A stretch of 6,520 nt of DNA from DATJPR01 sp035506295 (GCA_035506295.1 DATJPR010000179.1:1-6520), one strand, 5' to 3'; shown: positions 1-6,520, counted from the first letter of the stretch. Notes: a model not told the origin generated them from the sequence alone. Program-made: numbers and translations.

Positions 1-2289
1 TGGTCTGATGTTGTGGTCGCTCTCTCGCACGAGACACTGCCGTTCAGTCACGGCACGATCGTCGCCGATGGCGCCGGCGGAGCAATAGTGAGCTGGACCT
101 ATGCAACCGATGGCACTCATCCTGACCTGAACTACGGCAAACTCGCCGCCGCCAGGTTCAACGGCAGCGGGAACATGGTGTGGTCGACCAGCCCATTGGC
201 CGATGATTCCCAACAGGCGATATTCTCGTATGACGCCTGTCCCGACGACTCGGGAGGGGTCTACCTGTGCTGGGACGGCGCGTATTCCAACCCGGCCGCG
301 ACTACCGCGGAACGGAACATTATGGTGCAACGCATCGATGCCGACGGCTTGCGCCGCTGGGGAGGCAGTGGTCTGACAATGTGCAGCGCTCCCGGCCTGC
401 AAACCAACCCATCGATCTCCACGATACCAGGTGGCGGAGCTATCGCTGCGTGGCAGGATTTCCGGAATAGTGCAAGTGTGGGCGACCTTTATACCCTTCA
501 CGTTGATGCGAAGGGAAATCTCCCCTGGCCGGCAAACGGCGTCGCAGTGTGTCATTCAGACAGCACGCCGACGATTCGTGGAATCACTTGTGATCCTCAC
601 GGGGTTTCGACCATCGTATGGGCCGACCTCCGACACGATGCCCCGGGGTTGTATGCGCAATCGCTGGGCGCGACAGGAAGGATCCGCTGGCAGTCGGGTG
701 GCTCTCCAGTTGTCACGAACATCCCTTCGATCGGTCAAAGTGCTGTTGCGGCGAACACTTCGTTCCGGGGATTCGTCGTCTGGCAGGATAAGCGCAATGG
801 AACCGACTTTGACATCTACGGCGTCTACGCCGACCACAACGCAGAGTTGCAGGCCGGTTCGCTTGCCGTCACGGTGCAGAATGCGCCGGCGTTCGGCGCT
901 CCTGGTTCGAATGTGAACGTTGCCCTGTACGATCGCAGCAACGTGCTCCTTCAGGCGCGAAACACCGATCTCAACGGCATGGCGCGGTTCGACTCTGTCA
1001 TGGCTGACACGGCGTATTCGATCAGCGTCAGCGATGTTCCGAACACTACGGACAGGCTCTTCGGCAGGGAGTATTGGGGTTCGAAGAACGGTCTGGCGGT
1101 GGATGTCGGCGATACGACCGCAGTGACTTTCCAACGGAACATGCCCTACACTTCGAATATCGTCGTCTACAATGCGGAGACAAATCAGCTGCTCAGCGGT
1201 GGAATTCCCTTCGGAACCGAGGCCCGGGTATCGATTGAGATCACCAACCCCGGCGTTCCGGGGAGCACACAACAGAAGGTTCGCTGCTCGTTGGTTCTCG
1301 ACCGTGACAAACAGCCGGCGTATGATTTCGTCGACACGTCTCTTGCCCAGACAATTGCCGTCGGGGCGAAGCAAACGTTTGACTTCACCCTTCTTCCGTC
1401 CGATTCCGGCGCATACTTTCATGTGGCAGGCGCACAGACGGAGCTCAGCGGTTCTTATGTGCAGACCGAAGGTGGAATGTGGGGATCGATTCCCGCCTTT
1501 GTGGTCAACCCTCCGCCGCCTGGAGGAGTGTTGATCACTGTTCGCACGGAGCCAGCCGGACGCACCTTCGTTGTCGACGACTCCGCGTATACGGGAGCAC
1601 GCAATTTTGTCTGGATCACGGGATCTCATCACACGATCGGCGCACCATCGCCGCAATCGCCGTCGTCCTGGATGCGGTACCGCTGGGTTCAATGGAGCGA
1701 TGGAGATACGCTCTTGCATGCCGTGACAACACCCGCCGGAAGAGCAACGTACATCGCGACCTTTGACACGGCCTACTATCTCGCGGCGACGGCAGGGAAC
1801 GGCGGGAGCGTCCACCCGGCCAGCGGCTGGTTCAAAAGCGGATCCAGCGTTCTCATTACTGCGACACCATCGATTGGATGGAGGTTTGTCCGGTGGGTGG
1901 GAGCCGGTCCAGGTTCATACAGCGGAGCGGACACGGTCGCATCGGTGGTCATGGACAGCGCAATCACTGAGAGCGCGACGTTCGAGTCGACCACCGGCAT
2001 TGCCGGTTTGCCCGGGGGAATTCCCACGGTCTTCTCTCTTGACGGCAACTATCCGAACCCGTTCAATCCGACAACGATGATACGGTTCGGCATCCCGACG
2101 CGGTCGCGCGTCCAGCTTGTCGTCTACTCGATCCTCGGTCAACGCGTTGCGGAATTGATCAACGGAGATATCGAAGCGGGATACCACGATGTGCGGTTCG
2201 ACTGCGGCAACCTCGCCAGCGGAACGTACATCTATCGATTGACGGCGCCGGGATTTTCGCAGACGAAGAAGCTCGTTCTGACGAAGTAG
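1..2289 (+). CDS. Large secreted modular protein with type IX secretion C-terminal sorting domain (5'-truncated by window edge)
   Basis: The frame is open from the first base and the GTG at 13 has no signal peptide or ribosome binding site, so the true start lies upstream. Residues are counted from the first codon in the window. Residues 22-287 hold five degenerate repeats of about 50 residues with a W-x-D-x-R core and a later D-x-x-G-x-x-x-W, resembling blades of a beta-propeller. Residues 288-382 look like a carboxypeptidase-regulatory-type beta domain, and 405-477 like a CARDB-type adhesion module. A proline-rich linker (503-509) follows, then two divergent InlB-type repeats (about 510-590 and 591-662; the second has GNGGSV and WRFVRWVG). 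Residues 679-762 form a type A sorting domain with YPNPFNPTT, then VYSILGQRV, then LASGTYIYRL and a basic KKLVLTK end. In this family that tail directs export across the outer membrane by the Por/type IX system and is removed there. The role is probably a surface-attached or released binding protein; no catalytic motif is visible and the ligand is unknown. Confidence 0.9.
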   Translation, partial: WSDVVVALSHETLPFSHGTIVADGAGGAIVSWTYATDGTHPDLNYGKLAAARFNGSGNMVWSTSPLADDSQQAIFSYDACPDDSGGVYLCWDGAYSNPAATTAERNIMVQRIDADGLRRWGGSGLTMCSAPGLQTNPSISTIPGGGAIAAWQDFRNSASVGDLYTLHVDAKGNLPWPANGVAVCHSDSTPTIRGITCDPHGVSTIVWADLRHDAPGLYAQSLGATGRIRWQSGGSPVVTNIPSIGQSAVAANTSFRGFVVWQDKRNGTDFDIYGVYADHNAELQAGSLAVTVQNAPAFGAPGSNVNVALYDRSNVLLQARNTDLNGMARFDSVMADTAYSISVSDVPNTTDRLFGREYWGSKNGLAVDVGDTTAVTFQRNMPYTSNIVVYNAETNQLLSGGIPFGTEARVSIEITNPGVPGSTQQKVRCSLVLDRDKQPAYDFVDTSLAQTIAVGAKQTFDFTLLPSDSGAYFHVAGAQTELSGSYVQTEGGMWGSIPAFVVNPPPPGGVLITVRTEPAGRTFVVDDSAYTGARNFVWITGSHHTIGAPSPQSPSSWMRYRWVQWSDGDTLLHAVTTPAGRATYIATFDTAYYLAATAGNGGSVHPASGWFKSGSSVLITATPSIGWRFVRWVGAGPGSYSGADTVASVVMDSAITESATFESTTGIAGLPGGIPTVFSLDGNYPNPFNPTTMIRFGIPTRSRVQLVVYSILGQRVAELINGDIEAGYHDVRFDCGNLASGTYIYRLTAPGFSQTKKLVLTK

Positions 2290-2315
2290 GAACCCGCAAC
2301 ATAGCTCACAGCGGG

Positions 2316-2377
2316 CAGCCGACAGTGGACAGTGGAATCCGCCCATGGTTCTACTGTCTACTGTCCGCTGTCGGCTG
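2316..2377. repeat. Long inverted repeat downstream of the T9SS gene
   Basis: Arm 2316-2336 pairs with 2357-2377 over 21 positions with only two non-Watson-Crick pairs. Both would be G-U wobbles in the + strand RNA. The loop is 20 bases (2337-2356). It begins 27 bases after the stop codon of the first gene, so the transcript could fold here and protect its 3' end or stop transcription. No T-tract directly follows the second arm, so it is not a canonical intrinsic terminator. The arms are themselves made of heptamers in opposite orientation (ACAGTGG on the left; CTACTGT and CCGCTGT on the right), which suggests the inverted repeat arose from the repeat family rather than being designed as a terminator. 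Confidence 0.75.
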
Positions 2378-2385
2378 TTAACTGT
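2351..2385 (+). repeat. Five tandem degenerate heptanucleotides (NNNCTGT)
   Basis: Reading in exact 7-base steps from 2351 gives CTACTGT, CTACTGT, CCGCTGT, CGGCTGT and TAACTGT. The last four bases are constant and the first three vary. The inverted form appears twice just upstream as ACAGTGG (2322-2328 and 2329-2335). Short tandem heptanucleotide repeats in non-coding DNA are known in other bacteria, notably the STRR sequences of filamentous cyanobacteria. Assignment to a comparable class is by pattern only. Confidence 0.7.
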
Positions 2386-2417
2386 CAGCGGCACCCTCTT
2401 TCAGCCAGCCGTTTTCT

Positions 2418-2484
2418 GCTTACTCCTTACTGGCTACCAATTCGCACAATCCTTCCTCCAACGTCCTTCATCCTACTTCTTACT
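2418..2484 (+). repeat. Further degenerate heptanucleotide tracts, pyrimidine-rich
   Basis: Two more runs show a 7-base period with a different core. At 2418-2438 the units are GCTTACT, CCTTACT and GGCTACC. At 2450-2484 the units are TCCTTCC, TCCAACG, TCCTTCA, TCCTACT and TCTTACT. The two runs are not in phase with each other or with the NNNCTGT run, so they look like separate insertions or expansions. The region lacks a supportable gene: the short open frames crossing it have no ribosome binding site and no recognisable protein features. Confidence 0.55.
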
Positions 2485-2652
2485 CTTGCTTTTTTATTCC
2501 CGTTGCCCTTGTCTCTTTCCCGAATAGTGTTGAATATTGTACCTGAGCCCCATCGGTCGATAGGCGGCGAAGATCGGCCTGTCGGCGCCTGCCTGTGCCC
2601 CGCTCGACACTCGGATTCATAAAGCAATTGCTCAATTTCAATCGAGTCTCTC
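2485..2652 (+). other. Non-coding leader region of the esterase gene
   Basis: This stretch completes the 374-base gap between the first two genes. It starts pyrimidine-rich with a run of six T (2490-2495) and becomes AT-rich around 2525-2540. A possible but weak sigma-70-like promoter is TTGTCT (2509-2514) with GAATAT (2532-2537) at 17-base spacing; neither hexamer matches consensus well. Further down, 2609-2617 can pair with 2640-2647 (8 base pairs, one bulged G). That stem encloses a perfect 10-base palindrome, AGCAATTGCT (2623-2632), just before the ribosome binding site. No known riboswitch class is recognisable. Confidence 0.35.
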
Positions 2653-2660
2653 AAGGAGGT
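2653..2660 (+). promoter_or_regulatory. Strong ribosome binding site of the esterase gene
   Basis: AAGGAGGT is a near-perfect complement of the 16S rRNA 3' end and sits three bases before the ATG at 2664. It decides the start: the in-frame GTG at 2595 has no such site and would place 23 extra residues ahead of an otherwise normal signal peptide. Confidence 0.85.
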
Positions 2661-2663
2661 CCC

Positions 2664-3794
2664 ATGTATAGGAAAGCCGTCCATCTGGCATTAGGTCTCT
2701 TCCTTGTGTTCGTCGGGATCTGTTCGCTGCACATTAATGCGTTCGCGCAGGACAAAGGAGCCGGCTCGCCTCCCATGGTGCCGGTCCTCGGCACGCAACT
2801 CCTGACAATTCACTCGACCATTCTCGATCGCGACTTCGAGCTCCATGTCAATCTTCCACGGTTCTACTCAGATACGACGCGAAAATTCCCCGTCCTCTAT
2901 CTGATGGATTCACAGTGGGATTTCCCCCTGGTCAACGCGGTGTTCGGTGAACAATACTACGACGGGTTCGTCCCGGAAATCGTCATTGTCGGTATTGCCC
3001 CCGCCGGCACGAATCCGAATTATGACAGTCTCCGCGCCATGGATCTGACGCCGACCCGCATGGCGCAACAACCCCAAACGGGAGGAGGTCCGAAGTTCCT
3101 CCAGTTCATCAAGAAGGAAGCGATCCCGTTTATCGAGTCGAAGTATCGGGTCAAGGGCGATGACCGCGCCCTCATGGGAAGCTCGCTCGGCGGGCTCTTC
3201 ACCCTTTATGCGATGTTCACGGAAACAGCGGTATTCAACAGGTACATCCTGACGAGCCCCGCACTTCAATGGGACAACGGCGTGCTGTTCACCTATGAGA
3301 AAGAGTACGCTGCGAAGAACACGCGTCTTCCTGTCCGCCTGTTTATGGGACGAGCAGAACTCGAACCCGGCGATGCGGACTTCCAGAAACTTGTCGATCT
3401 TCTGAAATCGCGGAACTATGCCGGACTGGATCTTCACACGGCGGTCGCAGAAGGGATGGGGCATTCCGGCGGGAAGTCGCTCGGCTATCCCCGTGGATTG
3501 CAGGCCGTCTATGCTCGGCCGACCGTCACGCTGGAACCCGCCCAGCTGGATCCTTATGTCGGGAGCTACCAGGTGGCGCCGCAAGTCGTGGTGACCATCA
3601 ACAGGGAAGGGCACCAGCTGGTCCTGACAGCCCCTGACGGTACGAAGCTTCCGTTCGTGGCATCGACCGAGACGGACTTCTTCATGAAGGGGACGTACCT
3701 GTTCCTGCACTTCGAAAAAGACGGGTCGGGGAAGGTCAAGGGTGCGAAGGTGGATCAATTTACCGGGAGTGCATTCTTCGAAAAAGTGAAGTGA
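2664..3794 (+). CDS. Exported putative serine esterase (esterase D / enterochelin-esterase-like alpha/beta hydrolase) with C-terminal DUF3471-like domain
   Basis: The 376-residue product starts with a Sec signal peptide: basic MYRK, a hydrophobic core at 8-22, and probable cleavage after AFA at 28. It is therefore expected outside the cytoplasm. Residues 40-290 match the putative esterase fold (PF00756-like). FPVLYLMD (75-82) is the strand preceding the oxyanion region. GSSLGG (172-177) is the nucleophile elbow with Ser174. Glu232 or Glu234 (MGRAELEPGD) is the likely acid and His267 (GMGHSGG) the likely base. Residues 295-376 form a small beta-rich domain starting LDPYVGSY and resembling DUF3471, which is often appended to secreted hydrolases and beta-lactamase-like proteins. 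The Cys at 20 lacks a small residue at -1, so this is probably not a lipoprotein. Family members hydrolyse acyl esters, including siderophore and S-formylglutathione-type substrates; the substrate here cannot be told from sequence. The gene is followed after 10 bases by the oxidoreductase gene, probably as an operon. Confidence 0.88.
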   Translation: MYRKAVHLALGLFLVFVGICSLHINAFAQDKGAGSPPMVPVLGTQLLTIHSTILDRDFELHVNLPRFYSDTTRKFPVLYLMDSQWDFPLVNAVFGEQYYDGFVPEIVIVGIAPAGTNPNYDSLRAMDLTPTRMAQQPQTGGGPKFLQFIKKEAIPFIESKYRVKGDDRALMGSSLGGLFTLYAMFTETAVFNRYILTSPALQWDNGVLFTYEKEYAAKNTRLPVRLFMGRAELEPGDADFQKLVDLLKSRNYAGLDLHTAVAEGMGHSGGKSLGYPRGLQAVYARPTVTLEPAQLDPYVGSYQVAPQVVVTINREGHQLVLTAPDGTKLPFVASTETDFFMKGTYLFLHFEKDGSGKVKGAKVDQFTGSAFFEKVK

Positions 3795-3804
3795 GCGCGG
3801 CGGG

Positions 3805-4821
3805 ATGCGAAGACGGGTCTATCGGGTATCTCGCGCAGGATCGCTCCGGCGGCTCCAGTTGAAGGAAGAGGAAGCCGGTCCGCCCGGTGCACAAGAAGTG
3901 GCCGTGAATGTCAAAGCCATCGGGCTGAACTTTGCCGATGTGTTCACGATCCTCGGCCTCTATCGTGCCGCACCCAAACGCGATTGTATTCCGGGGATCG
4001 AATTCAGCGGTGAGGTCGCCGAACTCGGAAGCAATGTCACGGGGCTCAAGACCGGGGACCGGGTCATGGGTTCCATCCGGTTCGGCGGATTCACCGACCG
4101 GCTGACGATCGACCACCGGTACGTTCTGCCGATTCCAGAAACATGGAGCTACGCGGAGGGAGCGGCGTTCATCGTGCAGGCGCTAACCGCCTACTACGCT
4201 CTTCTCCCGCTTGGCAATCTCCAGCCGGGGCAGACCGTTCTGATTCACAGCGCCGTCGGGGGAGTCGGCCTCAATGCCAACCGCATCGCCAAACGGTTCT
4301 CCGCATATACCATCGGCACTGTGGGGAGCCAGGAGAAGGTGGCATTGGCGCAGCAGGAGGGGTACGACGCAGTGATCGTGCGCAGCCGGGATTTCTCGCG
4401 CGACGTGCGACAGGCATTGGGCGATCGTGAATTGAACCTCGTGCTCGACGCCGTGGGAGGGAAGACTCAGCGTGAGAGCTTCAGGATGCTGGCGACGACT
4501 GGGCGGCTCGTCGCATACGGACTTTCGGAGTTCGCTTCACACATGGAGACGCCGAACTATTTGAGGCTTGCGTACCGCTATCTCAGACTTCCGAGGTATC
4601 ACACTCTCAGTCTCATTGAATCGAACAAATCCGTCCTGGGGTTCAACCTGATCTGGCTTTACGATCGTGTCGACGTGTGGCGGGCCATGTTGCAGGAGAT
4701 TCAGCAACTCGGTCTACCCGCGCCGCGCATCGGCGCGACGTTTCCCTTCGAGCGGCTTGTGGACGCTGTTCGGACTCTTCAGTCGGGCAAAACGACAGGC
4801 AAGGTTGTGGTGACCGCCTAG
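3805..4821 (+). CDS. Zinc-independent medium-chain dehydrogenase/reductase, quinone oxidoreductase / VAT-1-like
   Basis: The 338-residue product has the usual length and layout of NADPH:quinone oxidoreductase-type MDR proteins. An N-terminal GroES-like domain carries PPGAQEV, GLNFADVF (40-47), PGIEFSGEV (63-71) and TGDRVMG (83-89). A Rossmann domain follows, with NLQPGQTVLIHSAVGGVG (138-155) as the dinucleotide-binding loop. The C-terminus PFERLVDAVRTLQSGKTTGKVVV is typical of the family. The structural and catalytic zinc cysteines of alcohol dehydrogenases are absent. SVLGFNL (276-282) and the spacing favour the VAT-1-like branch. There is no signal peptide, so the enzyme is cytosolic. Likely activity is NAD(P)H-dependent reduction of quinones or enones, but the substrate is unknown. 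The ATG at 3805 fits the family's N-terminus. It has no good Shine-Dalgarno sequence and lies 10 bases after the esterase stop, consistent with translational coupling. A strong hairpin follows the stop. Confidence 0.92.
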   Translation: MRRRVYRVSRAGSLRRLQLKEEEAGPPGAQEVAVNVKAIGLNFADVFTILGLYRAAPKRDCIPGIEFSGEVAELGSNVTGLKTGDRVMGSIRFGGFTDRLTIDHRYVLPIPETWSYAEGAAFIVQALTAYYALLPLGNLQPGQTVLIHSAVGGVGLNANRIAKRFSAYTIGTVGSQEKVALAQQEGYDAVIVRSRDFSRDVRQALGDRELNLVLDAVGGKTQRESFRMLATTGRLVAYGLSEFASHMETPNYLRLAYRYLRLPRYHTLSLIESNKSVLGFNLIWLYDRVDVWRAMLQEIQQLGLPAPRIGATFPFERLVDAVRTLQSGKTTGKVVVTA

Positions 4822-4854
4822 GTGTTCGTTCTCGTTTGGTGTGCCTGGTCATAG

Positions 4855-4886
4855 AACGGCCCCGACGCAATTGCGCCGGGGCCGTT
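4855..4886. terminator. Probable bidirectional transcription terminator between convergent genes
   Basis: A perfect 10-base-pair GC-rich stem, AACGGCCCCG (4855-4864) with CGGGGCCGTT (4877-4886), is extended after one A/C mismatch by CGC with GCG around an AATT loop. It starts 33 bases after the oxidoreductase stop and 28 bases beyond the lipoprotein stop on the other strand, where a shared terminator would be expected. The T-tracts are weak: TT then TTT after GGCA on the + strand, and only TT on the - strand. Efficiency is therefore uncertain. Confidence 0.75.
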
Positions 4887-4914
4887 GGCATTTCTCACGT
4901 CGAAAGGCGATCCG

Positions 4915-6204
4915 TTACGGCGCAGTCGTAAACGACCGGGTGGCCGAATTCCCGAACGAGCCGGTAAAGGCGGACGTGTTCGTGATAAAACCCAGTACTC
5001 CACCCGTTCCTGCCGCGGCGTCCACTGATGCGAATGGGGCAACACCGATGACGCTCCATTTATAGGTCGCAGAAGATGGAAGGGTGAGTCCCGCAGAAGT
5101 GAGGTTGGGGATCGAGTCGCTTGTCGCCGAGGTGAGCACTAGATAGCTCGGCTGTCCGGTCACGGCGGGGTTGAACTCCAGGATGTGAACCCCTCCCGCG
5201 AATTGTGTCCAGGAGAATGGCGTACTGGTCGTAATGTTGGTCGCACTCGCGACGGGGAGGCTGAGTTCCGGGGCGGCCGGGATGGTCATCGTGATGCCTG
5301 TTTGGTTCACCGCCAGACCCGACAAGAAACTCTCGACCGAGCTGCCGGTCGCGCCAGCAATGGCGGCGACGAGGGACATCTGCACGCCGGTGACGTTCGG
5401 CGTGTTGTAAGTGAAGTTCGGGACCGTGCTCGCGTCACTGAGAACCACGATGGAAGCTTTGGATTCGAAGACCGCGGCGAGATTCCGACCGGTGAGGGTA
5501 TACCCCGCGGGGATCGACACCGTTCCGGAAATTTGCCCGGTTTGCGCGACGCCGATCGTATCGTTTTGATTGGCATTCGTGGTCCCGTCCAGCAGGGCAA
5601 CGCCGGTGCGTTTTCCGAAATTGCTGAAGGTGGTCGGAAGCCCGTTGGCATCGTATGACCATTGCAGGGCGTAGACGGTTCCCGTGGTGGTCGTGGGTCC
5701 GTACCAGGTACTGGTCACGGAAAATGCTCCGGTGGCGAGAGTCACGTTGCCTCCTCCGACGGCGTCGGGAGAAGCATATGCCACCCTCGCGGACACGCCG
5801 GCCCCCTGCTGAGTCCACGGGACAAGTTTTCCGGAGACGGTAGCGCTGTGGGAAGTGCCGGGCGTCGTGCCAAGCCAGACGAGCGTTGGATCGCCACGCA
5901 TCAGCCCGCGATACACGAGCGCGCGCTTGTTCGTGCCGTCAACCACCGTCACGGTATAGGGGATGGTGACGTTCGCGATCGTGAAACTGCCGTTTGCGTC
6001 GGTGTTCGCGGAAGGAAGGCCGCTGACGAGGACGGGCACACTGGCAACCGGCTGGTTGTTAATGCCGATAACCTTGCCGGTGACGGTGATAACACTGCCT
6101 GCGCCCGGTCCAGTCGGTGAAGAGCTCTTTGAGCATGCTCCGATCAGGACGGCAAGTGCAAGCGTAAGCGGGGCGAGGAGAACAACCGAGAGTCGCTTTC
6201 CCAT
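4915..6204 (-). CDS. Modular lipoprotein with carboxypeptidase-regulatory-like and fibronectin III-like beta domains, function unknown
   Basis: The 429-residue product has a type II signal peptide: MGKR, a hydrophobic core, and lipobox LIGAC with Cys24 as the lipidated residue. A Ser/Pro/Gly tether (25-36) follows. The residues after Cys24 (SKSSSP) lack the acidic surface-export signal known for some Bacteroidota, so inner-leaflet or outer-membrane placement cannot be decided. Residues 39-95 form a carboxypeptidase-regulatory-like beta domain (VTGKVIG, then NTDANGSFTIANV). Modules starting ATVSGKL (121) and QISGTVS (224) look like further copies of a related fold. Residues 310-429 resemble a fibronectin III domain (STPFSWTQF, TYKWSVIG, RSFTTAP). 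The protein is rich in Thr, Ser, Ala and Gly, with few charged residues and no catalytic motif. It is probably a cell-envelope binding or structural protein. It is convergent with the oxidoreductase gene and transcribed separately. Confidence 0.88.
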   Translation of the reverse strand: MGKRLSVVLLAPLTLALAVLIGACSKSSSPTGPGAGSVITVTGKVIGINNQPVASVPVLVSGLPSANTDANGSFTIANVTIPYTVTVVDGTNKRALVYRGLMRGDPTLVWLGTTPGTSHSATVSGKLVPWTQQGAGVSARVAYASPDAVGGGNVTLATGAFSVTSTWYGPTTTTGTVYALQWSYDANGLPTTFSNFGKRTGVALLDGTTNANQNDTIGVAQTGQISGTVSIPAGYTLTGRNLAAVFESKASIVVLSDASTVPNFTYNTPNVTGVQMSLVAAIAGATGSSVESFLSGLAVNQTGITMTIPAAPELSLPVASATNITTSTPFSWTQFAGGVHILEFNPAVTGQPSYLVLTSATSDSIPNLTSAGLTLPSSATYKWSVIGVAPFASVDAAAGTGGVLGFITNTSAFTGSFGNSATRSFTTAP

Positions 6205-6210
6205 TGACTG

Positions 6211-6217
6211 AACCTCC
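6211..6217 (-). promoter_or_regulatory. Ribosome binding site of the lipoprotein gene
   Basis: On the - strand GGAGGTT lies with 8 bases between its GGAGG core and the ATG at 6204. This is standard spacing, and it fixes the start that gives the complete lipoprotein signal peptide. Confidence 0.85.
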
Positions 6218-6520
6218 GTTCATCGTGGATAGTTGATGACCGAAAAACGCCAAGACACCGATATGAAGTTCGCGTGAAGCCCAAATTCACAAAAGCCAAG
6301 TAATCTACGGCACAGGAGAGGTGGTTCGTTCTTCCTCTGCAGCACGCTACGCAGGGCACGGCGATCGGATACCAAGAGCGTCGGCGGTGAAACATGCACC
6401 GCTGTCATGGGAAAGAACAGGCGATTCTTTGAAACAAGAACACCCAAATAAGCGATTACCCTCTTCAGAATCAACTGCCGTTCATCAGGACGAGGGCACC
6501 GGCAGAAGGCAGCTGACCAG
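6218..6520. other. Upstream region of the lipoprotein gene, no gene seen
   Basis: About 300 bases with no supportable coding region. Open frames crossing it on the - strand begin with rare starts, lack ribosome binding sites, and encode basic, cysteine-containing peptides without recognisable features. The promoter of the lipoprotein gene should lie here, but no pair of boxes stands out in either the sigma-70 or the Bacteroidota style. A short GTGAA/TTCAC inverted pair (6274-6278 and 6286-6290) is the only symmetry noted. Confidence 0.4.

Noticed and set aside
556..1815. A 419-residue open frame on the - strand inside the first gene
   Set aside because: It is antisense to a well-supported T9SS protein, and its translation is Arg/Cys-rich with no recognisable domain, as expected from the reverse frame of a GC-rich gene.
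2332..2622. Short + strand open frames across the intergenic repeats (also 2345-2527)
   Set aside because: They run through the heptamer tracts, lack ribosome binding sites, and give low-complexity Leu/Ser/Pro-rich peptides. A hydrophobic small protein cannot be excluded, but nothing supports it.
2595..2663. Upstream GTG start for the esterase
   Set aside because: It would bury the signal peptide 23 residues inside, and it has no Shine-Dalgarno sequence, while the ATG at 2664 has a strong one.
2721..2723. Cys20 of the esterase as a lipidation site
   Set aside because: The preceding residues V-G-I do not meet the lipobox rule of Gly, Ala or Ser at -1, while a normal AFA signal peptidase I site follows at 26-28.
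2910..3758. A 282-residue open frame on the - strand inside the esterase gene
   Set aside because: It mirrors the esterase coding frame and shows no start signal or protein family features.
6274..6290. GTGAA/TTCAC inverted pair as an operator
   Set aside because: Five-base arms are expected by chance in 300 bases, and no promoter can be placed next to it.
6220..6474. An 84-residue - strand open frame upstream of the lipoprotein gene
   Set aside because: It has a TTG start with no ribosome binding site and an unusual composition, and it overlaps the region expected to hold the lipoprotein promoter.

Overview
The window is a GC-rich stretch of bacterial chromosome. It carries three genes on the + strand (the first cut by the left edge) and one convergent gene on the - strand. 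The best lineage clue is the first protein's C-terminus: a type IX secretion (Por) sorting domain with a YPNPFNPTT motif. That wording is typical of the Bacteroidota/Chlorobi/Ignavibacteria side of the FCB group and related environmental phyla. Together with the fairly high GC content, it suggests an environmental Ignavibacteria-like or neighbouring lineage rather than a classical gut Bacteroides. This is inference from one motif and from composition, not a taxonomic assignment.

Layout: positions 1-2289 hold the C-terminal 762 residues of a large secreted modular protein, with propeller-like repeats, a carboxypeptidase-regulatory-like module, a CARDB-like module, two divergent InlB-type repeats and the sorting tail. 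Positions 2290-2663 are non-coding. They contain degenerate heptanucleotide repeats in both orientations, one pair of which forms a long inverted repeat, followed by a pyrimidine-rich tract and a leader ending in a strong Shine-Dalgarno sequence. Positions 2664-3794 encode an exported putative serine esterase of the esterase D/enterochelin-esterase-like fold with a C-terminal DUF3471-like domain. Ten bases after its stop, 3805-4821 encodes a zinc-free medium-chain dehydrogenase/reductase of the quinone oxidoreductase/VAT-1 type, probably in the same transcript. A strong GC-rich hairpin at 4855-4886 lies between the two converging transcription units. Positions 4915-6204 on the - strand encode a 429-residue lipoprotein made of repeated beta-rich modules, and 6205-6520 is its upstream region with no convincing gene.

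Functionally, the first and last genes encode cell-surface or secreted modular proteins of unknown ligand. The middle pair couples an exported esterase to a cytosolic NADPH-type oxidoreductase, and nothing in the sequence identifies a shared substrate. I see no mobile element, CRISPR array, tRNA or rRNA, and no clear sign of a new multi-gene system. The least explained sequence is the heptamer-patterned intergenic DNA at 2315-2491.
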